NCBI GenBank assembly: GCA_034440615.1
Contig: JAOTOM010004139.1
Location: 164,868-228,867, forward strand
Length of the DNA: 64,000 nt
From: Ashinkailepas kermadecensis
Lineage: Eukaryota > Arthropoda > Thecostraca > Neolepadidae
Direction of reading: 5' to 3'
Positions 1 through 9,663 of the stretch are shown here, one piece after another (position 1 is the first letter of the stretch; the number at the start of each line of letters is the position of its first letter). The notes under the pieces are model-generated. The model saw nothing but the letters and a program-made list of their open reading frames with translations. It was not told the DNA's origin and searched no databases. Both the position numbers and the translations under genes were made by a program.

Positions 1-129
1 CATAACCTAATGTAACCTAAGCTGACCTTGGGGAAAACAACTATAAAAACAAGATTGGAAAAATATCTAGCAATTTATTTTATTGAAATTTTACAAATGA
101 AAAAACCTAACCCAACCTAATCTAACCAG

Positions 130-270
130 AATTATTGTGCTTTAAGGTGGTAACAAGGCAAGTTATTACACATTTGCCTCGATAAAGCAAACAAATGGGC
201 TATGTTTGGTGATGTTAGATTAGTTTAAGTGTTTTAAGTTCGACATTTTTTGCAAAAATTGTTCCAAAAT
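130..270 (+). repeat. Dispersed repeat R1, copy 1
   Basis: Begins with a block reading TTATTGTGCTTTAAGGTGG, followed by similar sequence through an ATTTGCCTC motif. Close relatives lie at 1617-1790 and, truncated, at 2187-2221. Each copy has CCTAA-rich sequence on its left. Probably a non-autonomous mobile repeat; no coding capacity seen. Confidence 0.55.
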
Positions 271-310
271 TTGAAAGAAATAGATCTTTTTTCTTTAAAA
301 GCAGCTTATG

Positions 311-445
311 TTCGGTTAGGTTAAATTGGGTTAGGTTAGGTTAGGTTAGGTTAGATTCGGTTAGGTCAGGTCAGGTCAGGTCAGGTCAGGTCAGGTTAGG
401 TTAGGTTTGGTTAGGTTGGGTTAGGTTAGGTTAGGTTGGGTTACA
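311..445 (+). repeat. Interstitial TTAGG array with a TCAGG block
   Basis: Imperfect 5-bp tandem array. TTAGG units flank a run of six consecutive TCAGG units at 366-395. TTAGG is the common arthropod telomere repeat and TCAGG is the variant known from many beetles. The array is short, interrupted and embedded in other repeats, so it is read as interstitial. Confidence 0.75.
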
Positions 446-1616
446 TTTTTTTTATTGTAAAAGAAAATACATTGCTTGAAATTTTTACAACTTGATGTTT
501 TGGTTTTGTTTTTCTCCAAGGGGAGGTTAAGCTAGGTTAGGTTAGGTTATGTTGCATTTATTTTATTTAAAAAAAAATACTTTACCCTATGTCACCTAAT
601 TCAAAGCTTTTTGTTGATGCTATTTTGCTTACAACCTGAAATGTAGGTATTTGTATAGAAAATGAGTGGTCCCATCATCTGAGTCACATTCATAAACATT
701 GCATTGAAATGATACATTCCACGAATTCATAAAACACCTTAAAACACAAATGTACCAAAATCGTGTTTATCACATTCCTAAACATTGCATGGGAAAAAAT
801 TAATCAGAAATTACCTTAAGCTGTAAATTTACCAAAAGGTGTGCCAACCCCTGGACGGAAATGCAACACTAGGTGCCCCAATCCTGGGCAGAAAGGGCGC
901 TAAGAGCAGTGGAATGAAAATTTTAATAAAAGTAAACTAAAAACAGCTCTTCTTGAAGACAAACGTGGTAGTTATGTGATATTAACATGAAAACCCTGAG
1001 CACAAATCAGAAAAAAGCATGGACTGGACTTTTTCAAGCTTACCTGCCAACTTCTTCAACTACTGTTCCTTAGGGAATTAAATATCAGCAAGCTATTTAT
1101 TCACTATCTAAAATCACACCAATCCGCAGATACATCAGAAGGTGCGATACATCAGAATGTGCGAAGTACAAAAAACGAATCAGTACGACGTCACATGAGA
1201 TTGGCCTCCTGATTAAACACTGCGCGCAATTGCACCACAGATGTCTTACCTCCGTCACATTTGTCACTGTAACCTCAAATTTAGACTTCAGGCGCTGAAA
1301 TTTCTGTAACTGGAATTTTTTCTTTGCATGTTACGATTTTGGATGTTCTGAGGAACGCCCATCACGATGTGTGACATTTAATGCGCGCTAGTGTCTATCG
1401 ATACAAATCGACGCCCCTGCTTTGGAGAAAAAAATAGAAACAAAAATTAAGCAATATATATTCTGAAAATTTTATAAATTGAACAACCGAACCCAACTTA
1501 CCCGAACCTAATGTCAGCTGCTTTTGAAGGAAAACTTCCAATTTTATTTTATTTTTTGAAAATGATTGAACAATTTTTCCAAGGTAAACAACTAAACTAG
1601 CCTAACCTAGCTAAAT

Positions 1617-1790
1617 CGGTATTATTGTGCTTTAAGGTGGTAACAAGACAAGTTTGTACACACATTTGCCTCCATATAGCAAGCAAATGGGTTAGGTTCG
1701 GTTAAGTTAGGTTAGTTTAGGCTTTTCAAGTTGGAAAACTTTTTTAAAAAATTCCAAAAACGTTTCCCCAAAAAATTGCAAATTATTTGG
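1617..1790 (+). repeat. Dispersed repeat R1, copy 2
   Basis: Second copy of the repeat at 130-270, with the same TGTGCTTTAAGGTGG core and downstream TTTGCCTC and AGCAAATGGG motifs. It carries extra TTAGG-like units inside (1690-1725). Confidence 0.55.
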
Positions 1791-2221
1791 TAACCTTGCA
1801 GTCTAAGGTGTTCTTTTTTTCCTTTAAAACAAAGAAAAATATGCAGAATACCATGTTTATGAAGGTGACTAAGATGATTGGACCCACTTATTTTTTGTGC
1901 TTACTTTTCAGGTTCTGAGCAAAATAATGCCAAAAAGGCTTTGAGTTCGGTAACATCGCATAAACATATTTTTTTTCATGCAACAAAACCTAACCTAGCC
2001 TATCCTAACCTATCTTTTGAGAATAAAAATTAAACTAAATTAAAATTTCACTTAATTTATTTTCTGAAAATTCTCAACCTTAAAAAAGAAACCTAACCAA
2101 GCCTAACCTAACCTACGCTGATTTTGAATACAAAATTATATTTTTTGTGAACATGGTTGTAATTTTTTTCGGAAGCTTTTGGGTTTTATTGTGCTTTAAG
2201 GTGGGAACAAGAAAAGTTGTA

Positions 2222-2283
2222 TGGGCGCTGTATGACCAACGCAGTCAATGCGCCAGTAAACCCAAATAACCAACAACCAACCC
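2222..2283 (+). mobile_element. LINE 3' tail-only insertion (stem-loop), diverged
   Basis: About 62 bp matching the 3' end shared by the LINEs of this window: the GGGCGC arm at 2223-2228, a diverged partner arm near 2250-2255, then AAACCCAAATAACCAAC and a CAAC-type tail. Nothing LINE-like precedes it. Flanks AGAAAAGTTGTA on the left and AGAAAGATGTA on the right could be a decayed target-site duplication. It interrupts a third copy of repeat R1. Confidence 0.6.
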
Positions 2284-2289
2284 AGAAAG

Positions 2290-2603
2290 ATGTAAGCTGT
2301 ACTTCCACAGTGGAGGGAATTCCAGCTGTTTTGTTTGTTTTTGCACACAATTTTAAATTTTTCAGCAAAAGGTGGAGAGTCAGTCCACTATCTAATCCAA
2401 ATCTGTTTCTATTCTGTACAAAATGTGCTGGTTAACATCAATGTTTCTACTTAGCATGGTGTTTTTCATTTTTTCCCTTTAGCTTTCTTATCAGCATAAA
2501 ATAGCATAGGTTATTGGGGGGGGGGCCCAAAACAACATTGGGGGGAAGATCAACATTGGTGGGGCCCCACAAAAGGATACAAATCGACGCCCCTGCATAC
2601 ATG
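2290..2603 (+). repeat. Dispersed repeat R2, copy 1
   Basis: First of three related AT-rich segments (others near 2660-3113 and 3710-4352). Shared landmarks are CAGTGGAGGGAA (copies 1 and 3), AGTCCACTATCTAA, AAAATGTGCTGGTTAACATC, a GGGGGCC-rich stretch and a terminal GATACAAATCGACGCCCCTG. That terminus also occurs alone at 1391-1411. The reverse complement of the end, CAGGGGCGTCG, resembles a hAT terminus, but no matching second end was found. Confidence 0.6.
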
Positions 2604-2659
2604 CATGATTTTGCACTTATCAAAATTTAATTTCATCTGCCATTTTTGGACCACTTCAC

Positions 2660-3113
2660 AAGCTCTTCTAAGTCTTTCTGCAGCATGTACCTAGGTGCCT
2701 AGGTACCAGGCAAATATCAAACTGATAGTGTGATGAGTGGGCTGTTGAGGTTAATTATAGTTTGTATATCCACACTCTCAATGATAACTCATTGTTGTTC
2801 ACGGGACTGGATTGTATGCAAGTTTGACAATGACAATTGGTTTTTGTGCACACCATTTTGAATTTTGTAGCAAAAGGTGGAGAGTCAGTCCACTATCTAA
2901 CCCAAATCTGTTTTTTTATTACAAAATGTGCTGGTTAACATCAACTACATTTTCTATGTACCTAGCATGGTGTTTTTCTTCTTTTTTTCTTCAACTTTTT
3001 ATGAGCATAAAAATAGCATATGTTATTGGGGGGCCAAATCAACATTGGGGGAGCCAAGATCAACACTGGTGGGGCCCTGGCCCCCACAAAAGGATACAAA
3101 TCGACGCCCCTGC
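2660..3113 (+). repeat. Dispersed repeat R2, copy 2
   Basis: Second copy of the R2 unit. It extends further left than copy 1 and shares with copy 3 a TACCTAGG-type motif, AATTATAGTTTG and GCAAGTTTGACAATGAC. It ends with the same GATACAAATCGACGCCCCTG terminus. The sequence from 3114 to about 3700 shows no recognisable feature. Confidence 0.6.
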
Positions 3114-3709
3114 CATCTAGACATTAGGGGATGTCCCCATCCTAGCCCCGCCTTCAGCGCCTAAAATATAACACAAACTATAACGTAAAATTCCCTTTAC
3201 GTAAACGTCCACATGCCTGCACCTTGATCGCAAACACCCGCTTTTATAGTCAGACATGTAACGTACTCGCTTCAAAAAAGGTGGCGCAAATGACCTCTGT
3301 GGCCCGGTACGCCTGAAAAAGTCACTTCCCCATGCAGTTAAATTGAAACTTGCCTGATGCTACCAATTTCTGCAATATACGAATAAAAACCTGTGACGTC
3401 ATCAAGGTTTGAATGCGACTTTGGTGTACCTTTTAAAATAATGGTATTTTTGCGGCGTTTAATAATGGTGTTTTTGCGGCGTACGAGACATTGGGCTTGT
3501 CAAGGCTATTTCTCTTGTATAGCATTGGTCGTGGATGACTAAGGTTTGCTTAAAAGTCATGTGAGCCATAGCTTTCTTTTTTATTCTTTTAGGAATACCA
3601 ATTATATTGCAGTGGCCATGCAGCTTCTTGCTGAGTTTTCTCTGTCATGGCATCATAAGCTGGCAGATTTGCCCACACATGGCTCTCGTTTTCCCCATAT
3701 CAATATTGA

Positions 3710-4352
3710 ATGCATGCATTGTTATTGGGCATTTAGGTAGGTACCTAGGTAAATATCAAGCTGATGGTGTGATAGGTGGGCTGCTGAAGATAATTATAGT
3801 TTGCATATCCACAATCTCAAGGATGATTGTCTGCTGTTCACTGGACAATGCAAGTTTGACAATGACTGGAAATTAAGAATGAATTTTTTCCTGTTTAAGC
3901 TCACATGTGTGTGGTTTTGCCATTGGTGGTGTGTACAAACATCAGTATGACAATCCAATTGTTGTTTTGTGGCTTAACATTAAAAAAGACAATCTGGTTT
4001 AAAATGCATCATCAGCGAATCTTAACATTTTATGGCGTAAGTTTTCCTTGCACAGTGGAGGGAAATCTAGCTATTTTTTTTTGCACATAATTTTGAATTG
4101 TGTAGCAAAAGTTGGATACTCAGTCTACTATCTAATCCAAATCTGTTCATTTTCAGTACAAAATGTGCTGGTTAACATCAACTAAGTTTTCTATGTACCT
4201 AACACAGTGTTTTTCTTCTTCTTTTTCCTTCAGCTTTTTATCAGCATAAAAATAGCATGGGTTATGGGGGGGCCCAAATCAACATTGGGGGGCCAAGATC
4301 AGCATTGGGGGGCCATGGCCCCCGCAAAAGGATACAAATCGACGCCCCTGCC
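3710..4352 (+). repeat. Dispersed repeat R2, copy 3
   Basis: Third and longest R2 copy, with the TACCTAGG and TTGACAATGACTGG motifs, the AATCCAAATCTGTTC block, a palindromic GGGGCCATGGCCCC near 4309-4322 and the common terminal motif at about 4332-4351. No coding capacity is evident. 4353-4635 holds nothing recognised. Confidence 0.6.
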
Positions 4353-4648
4353 TTCCGGTCAGAAGGGGAGGAGCGGTCGCCCATTTTCACTGGATCCGTC
4401 TCTGGCTGCACACCCTGCGGGGTGCAAGCTACTTCTCCAGACAAGACCCCAGGTTCGAGAAGAAACTGTTGAACTGTGTTCTGCTAAAGCCTAGGGTTCT
4501 ATCTATACTCACATTTTCATGAGTTCGGAAGATGTTTTTCCGCGACTGAACCTGTGATCTATCCCGATCAGCTCAGCATATCGACACGCCAGGTGCATCA
4601 AGTATTCTTTCCTTACACTGTAAAACATGACATTCAATGCACGACAGT

Positions 4649-5325
4649 CCCCCCCCCCCCCAACGAGGCACCACATTTTCGTGGTGGGGCGATTGTGTGC
4701 CCCAAGGACCCGGAATCCCAGTCCACCGGTGAGTCGGCGAGGGGCCAGACTAGGAGTTCATCACTCGTCCTTCCATCCATACGCTCCCATTCCAATGCCC
4801 ATCCCATCTCAACATCCATGTCTTCCACCTGGCCCGGCAACACCAACTCTCCCCACTAAGAGCAGGTAGGACAACTTCCCCGGTCCTGCCGTCCAGCTCA
4901 GTTTTATCGGGGTAGTCGCGCCCCTTCGGCCCGTACCCCGGGGTTGACCGCGTCCTGGAGGCTGAGGTCCCCCGTCGCACTGTGCTAGCTGTAACGGGGG
5001 ACCAACACGCCTCTTTGGTCCTAATATCCCGGAGGGGCTGGCGGGCCCGTAGGGCCCCATATGGGCCAGGCGACTTGTCGCCTCAGGCCGACGGTCTGGA
5101 CCCCGGCCCAGTGCTTGCTGGCCTGGCCGGCAGGGGTCAAGGGGTGGGCGGTGCTGGATCCAGGTCGGGGTGGTGAGTCTCTATCTCCCGGCCGGGCGAT
5201 GGCATCGTCCGCCCCGTATAGCTCCTCGGGCGCCTGGCGTCCTCCCGTCCGCGGGACTCAGGCGTCCCCCCAGTAGGGCCCCTCTGTGGTGGGGCGCCCG
5301 AGGAGCCGAAACCCTTCACACTTCC
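4649..5325 (+). promoter_or_regulatory. LINE A GC-rich 5' leader
   Basis: Non-coding leader of LINE A. From about 4770 on it matches the reverse complement of the leaders of B, F, G and I. Before that, the first 110-120 bp differ, with a C run and a CACCAC...GTGGTG hairpin at 4670-4690. Two stem-loops are conserved with the other copies: GGTCCCCCGT (4966-4975) with ACGGGGGACC (4994-5003), and a long one just before the ORF1 ATG formed by CTCCTCGGGCGCC and GGCGCCCGAGGAG. Promoter or translation roles are inferred only. Confidence 0.75.
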
Positions 5326-6832
5326 ATGGCAACATCAAACACAAAAACAACTTACCTGTCACCTCTAGTAGGGGACAGACGAGCCGACTTACCAGATATC
5401 CGAACCAGACGCATGCAGTGCCCAGCTTCGAAACTGGGCTGCCTACGCCTCGTATCTTAATTATAAAATCATTAGATGAAGACAAGAAACTCTCACTGCT
5501 TACTCCATTCCAGAGAAAGGAAGCTTGTGACAAGCTTGGATCGGTACTGAGGTGCGAAAAGCTAAGAGACGGTGGGCTAGAAGTTGAATTTAAAACCGCT
5601 GACGACGCAAAGAGAGTGATGGATGCAACCGAAATAACATACACAGTACGACACGAAACAAGCAGGCGAATAGTCACCGTAAGCATTGACGTTCGACCTC
5701 ACAACACCAAAAACTACTCGAAAGGTGTTACCAACTGCTACGACTTGCGAGATGTTTCGGACGCCGACATTGTAGATGGTCTGTCATATTGGGGAGTAGT
5801 AGAGGCTCGAAGAATTTCAATTAGAAAAGGCCAAGAAATGCAACCAACAAACAACATTATCTTAACATTTCGCACCACTGATCTTCATGAGTTCATCTTC
5901 GTCGGGTATGTGCGCGTGAAGGTACGTGTGTTTGTCCCAAATCCCATGAGGTGCTTCCGGTGCTCCCGTTTTGGACATACATCGCAGCATTGTAGAAACC
6001 GCGAGACGTTTGGGAGATGTGGATCCGTTGAGCATGTGCGAGAAAAGTGTGAAGCACAGAATCCACATGGTTCTAACTGCGGCTCAGACCAAAAAACCCA
6101 CGCTGCCTATGACCGCTTTTGTCCCATCTTCCTGAAAGAGAAGGAAATAGTTGCGATATAAAGTTTTAAAAGATCAGATTTCGTGAGGCGCGTGAGCTCT
6201 ATGAGGCAGCTCATCCGAGAATATCGTATGCTACAAAGGTAAAGCTGACCCCTAACATCACACAATATTTCCAACAACACACACACGTGAGTGCCTGACA
6301 TCTTCTAAATCAGCTCAGTACCCTGATGCGTGCGTTCGGCATTTAATGCAATCCGATAGAGGAAAGAGCTTCCTCTACTCGAACCACTCCAACTCCCCTC
6401 CCCACCAACCATTTCCGAAGAGAAGGGCGTGGCCTCCGGCCGGGTACCGGTAGTCGCGCCCTCGAACCGATCACGCCTATCAGTTGAGGTCAGCACAGGG
6501 GCCCCCGATATGGGGGCTCCAGGCCGGACATCCCGAGCTGAGTCGAGGGACACGTCGCCAAGTGCAGGAAGACAGGCCCACAAGGCCTGTCCACATCGTC
6601 CCCAACTCCCCAAGCCAGCTCTCTTCATACCGCAGAGACTGGTAAGGTGATGGGCCCACCTCCCACACCTCCCCAGGCAGGCGATCAGTCCCGCTGGTCG
6701 CCTGCAACAGGCCGGAAGCGCGTCTCACCCTGGTCAGTCTCGTCAACCGGCGGGGTCAGTCCGAGGGTGCGAACGAGTACATCATCCGACCCGGAGGCCC
6801 CGGCCAGTTCGCCACGAACTGACCTGCTTTAA
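5326..6832 (+). pseudogene. LINE A ORF1 (gag-like CCHC protein), broken
   Basis: Relic of the RNA-binding ORF1. The ATG at 5326 opens one frame, but the conserved body (from TPRILIIKS near 5440) lies in another, so there is a frameshift soon after the start. The body contains an RRM-like region, the conserved RCEKLRDGGLEVEF segment, and a zinc-knuckle block at 5950-6110. Knuckle 1 (CFRCSRFGHTSQHC) is complete; in knuckle 2 the first Cys is replaced. A stop near 6161 and later frameshifts break the C-terminal part, which ends with the Pro/Ser-rich tail typical of this family at 6832. Confidence 0.85.
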
Positions 6833-6865
6833 CCCCCCTTTTTAACATAGCCCTCTGTACAGGCC

Positions 6866-9268
6866 ATTTTATAATGGAACTGCAGGGGAATTAGAAGCAG
6901 TGCCCACGACCTGCAGGCGGTGCTCAACAAGACTTGTTCGGTGGTGTTTTGCCTACAGGAGACAAAGCTGTCGCCAGACTCTGCTATTCAGGTGAAATGC
7001 TATACCCTCTACCGAAAAGAAGTGGCAAGTGACACTATTTCCCACGGTGGAGTAATCCTTGGCATTCATCATAGCATTTCCGCGCAGCCATTACTCTCGA
7101 CCACTCCACTCTAAGCCGTTGCTGCCAGGGTGCACTTCGGTCGACGACTGATTTCGTAGTGCGGCGTCTATCTACCTCCTGTGACTGCATTCCTATCTAC
7201 TGAGATGAAGCATCTCTGTACTCAGCTTCCTGAGCTTGTCTTAATTATGGGCGATTTTAACGCACACAATACCGTTTGGGGTTGTTCAAACGTCAACGGA
7301 CGTGGCCGTCTTATGGAACAATTTTTACACGAGGAGACCCTGTGTATCTTACATACAGGTACCAACACTCACTTTAGTTTGCCATCTGGACGAACCTCTG
7401 CGCTGGACTTAATTATTTCGAGTCCCCAACTGGTACAATATTTTGATTGGTCGGTGGACGGTGACCCTCTGGGAAGTGACCATTTCACAATTTGGCTCGA
7501 ATACCGCGATGGCCCAGGCCTTGGACTGAGACCGCCACGATGGAACCTTCGCAAAGCAAACTGGACAAAATATACAGCACAACTTGAAGCAGCGTGGTCA
7601 GCCGATGGCCAGGAACAACCACAATGTATGGAAGATTTCACCGCACTGCTCCTTCACTCTGCATCAGCATGCATACCTTGAACCTCTGGTGCCCCCCCCC
7701 GGCGTACTCCAGTCCCATGGTGGACGGACGAATGCAGAGATGCCATACGTGCGAGGAGACGAGCCTACAGAAAATTTAGTAAAAACAGCACTACACAAAA
7801 CATGATTAACTTTCGTAAGGCCAGGGCTCGGGCACGACGTACCGTCCGGACGGCGAAGCAGCTATCGTCGCGAGAATATGTCAGCCAAATAAATATACAT
7901 ACACCGATTGGGCAAGTGCAGTCTATAATTAAACGAACGGCAGGCCAGCAGTCATCCGTTCCACTACCCGTGCTGCGTATGGGCAACAGAGACGTGACCA
8001 ACGCCATCGATGTAGCGAACGAAATTGCCCGCGTCCTCTCGGAACGTAGCCGAGGTGGCAGCTGGGACCCACAATTCTTGCGCCATAGGACCCGCTGTGA
8101 AATAGTTCCGGTTGACTATACCACCACTGACAACCCATGTTATAACCAGCCATTCACAATGACCGAAATGATATCTGCCGTGTCGAAGCTCCGAAGTGTC
8201 TCCGAAGGTCCAGACAACATTCATAATTAAATGTTAAAAAATCTCCCTCCATTCGCATTCGAAACCCTCCTAAGTATATTCAACAAGCTTTGGCAACGAG
8301 GTGAATTTGCGGTATCCTGGCAGAAAGCAATTGTGGTCCCACTTTTGAAGCCGGGAAAAAGCGGACTAGAACCGCTCCACTATCGCCCTATATCTCTTAC
8401 TTCGTGCATGTGTAAGGTAATGGAGAAGCTCATGACTACCAGACTGACGTGGTTTTTAGAACAGCATGGCATTTTTTAATATGCACAATGTGGTTTTAAG
8501 AAGAACAGGAGCTCCATTGACCACATTTTAACTCTAGACACGGCAGTACGTATAGCATTTAAGCAGAAAAGACACGTTGGTGCTGTCTTCATTGACATCG
8601 AGGCAGCGTATGATACGACTTGACGTCAAGGTATTCTGACAAAAGTGCATAAATGTGGTATTCGTGGGGAATTGGTGACCTTCCTCAAGAATTTCTTTGC
8701 CGAGCGACACTGCCGTGTGCGCGCTTGCGCACGCGGATGATTTTACAAGTAAATGGTGTTCCACAGGGAGGGGTTTTAAATGTAGCATGTTCACAATAAT
8801 CATTAACGATATAGGTGACTCACTTCCACCAGGACTTGGCCAATCACTCTTCGTGGACGATTTTTCCATATGGTGCAACACAGCTAGGCTGACGGCTATG
8901 TCGAGAAGTCTCCAGTTGGCCGTCAACAAACTTGAAGAGTGGAGTGCCATGAATGGATTTCGTTTCTCAACTATAAAAACAACCGCAATGCACTTCTGCC
9001 GCCGTCGTAACTGTGCAGATATCTCACTTAATCTATACGGGAACCGGATTCTGGTGCAATCTACGTTGCGGTTTCTTGGAGTAACTTTTGACTCGCATCT
9101 TACCTATAGGGAACATTTTAAAACACTTCGCGACCAGTGCTTTAAATCCCTCAACATCTTAAAATGTGTTTCGCGTACCAGCTATGGAGCAGACAGGAGC
9201 TCCCTGATTTTGCTATACCGGTCGCTGATACGCTCAAAGCTGGATTACGCGTGTTTTATTTATGATGG
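6866..9268 (+). pseudogene. LINE A ORF2, 5' part (endonuclease and reverse transcriptase), broken
   Basis: The usual start motif ILQWNCRG is present but its Gln codon is TAA at 6872-6874. The endonuclease follows, with CLQETKL near 6950 and MGDFNAHNTVWG near 7245-7280, then LDLI and SDHF motifs. The reverse transcriptase runs from about 8230: HYRPISLTS, a stop after WFLEQHGIF, then the LFVDDFSIW active-site box near 8850. At least four frame changes are visible. The frame stops at FIYDG (9268) where LINE B is inserted; the continuation is at 18460. Confidence 0.9.
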
Positions 9269-9349
9269 TGTGTGTGTGTGTGATTTGGGTTTTTGGGCGC
9301 ACCGACCTTGGTAGATCATTTAGCGCCCATAACAGAACTGAGAACTACT

Positions 9350-9663
9350 TAGTCAGAGCCATGTCTTAGTGTTGTGGTTGGGTGACTGGTTTTGTTTTTA
9401 CTGACCTGGATATATTATCAAAAATCCCATTTTCCTAAAAGTATCGACACACCTTTCCTAAACAGTCCGAGTCGTCTCAAAGGAGACTGGGGAATGTCCT
9501 GTTGGTTCCAAGGTACTGGGCTCTCTCCTGTGCGTAGTGCTGACATGTGAGGATGTGGTGAACCGTTTGTGGAGAATTGCATCTTGGGCATACTGGCTTG
9601 TCTTCATTTATGAGGAGGTGGCGGTGTGTGGTGTATGTGTGTCCGATTCGGAGTCGTGCCAAC
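9350..9663 (-). pseudogene. LINE B ORF2 C-terminal segment
   Basis: Encodes the region after RNase H: LARLRIGHTYTTHRHLL followed by a Cys-His motif CPRCNSPQTVHHILTC (9560-9620). It is separated from the rest of ORF2 (12622 onward) by the hAT element. The frame is lost beyond about 9477. The nearest relative is the LINE L end at 63676-64000. Confidence 0.85.

Larger units (their letters stand above)
1..2160. repeat. AT-rich region with degenerate CCTAA/TTAGG blocks
   Basis: AT-rich DNA without a credible gene. Short runs of CCTAA occur near 1-30, 100-128, 1490-1512, 1590-1612, 1985-2012 and 2085-2115. The complementary TTAGG appears near 311-445, 525-550 and 1685-1725. The runs alternate in orientation and are separated by unrelated AT-rich sequence, so they look like parts of dispersed repeats rather than a chromosome end. 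Nothing else is recognised between 450 and 1600. Confidence 0.7.

Noticed and set aside
311..445. A true chromosome end
   Set aside because: The array is short and degenerate and is followed by 63 kb of other sequence with CCTAA blocks in both orientations.
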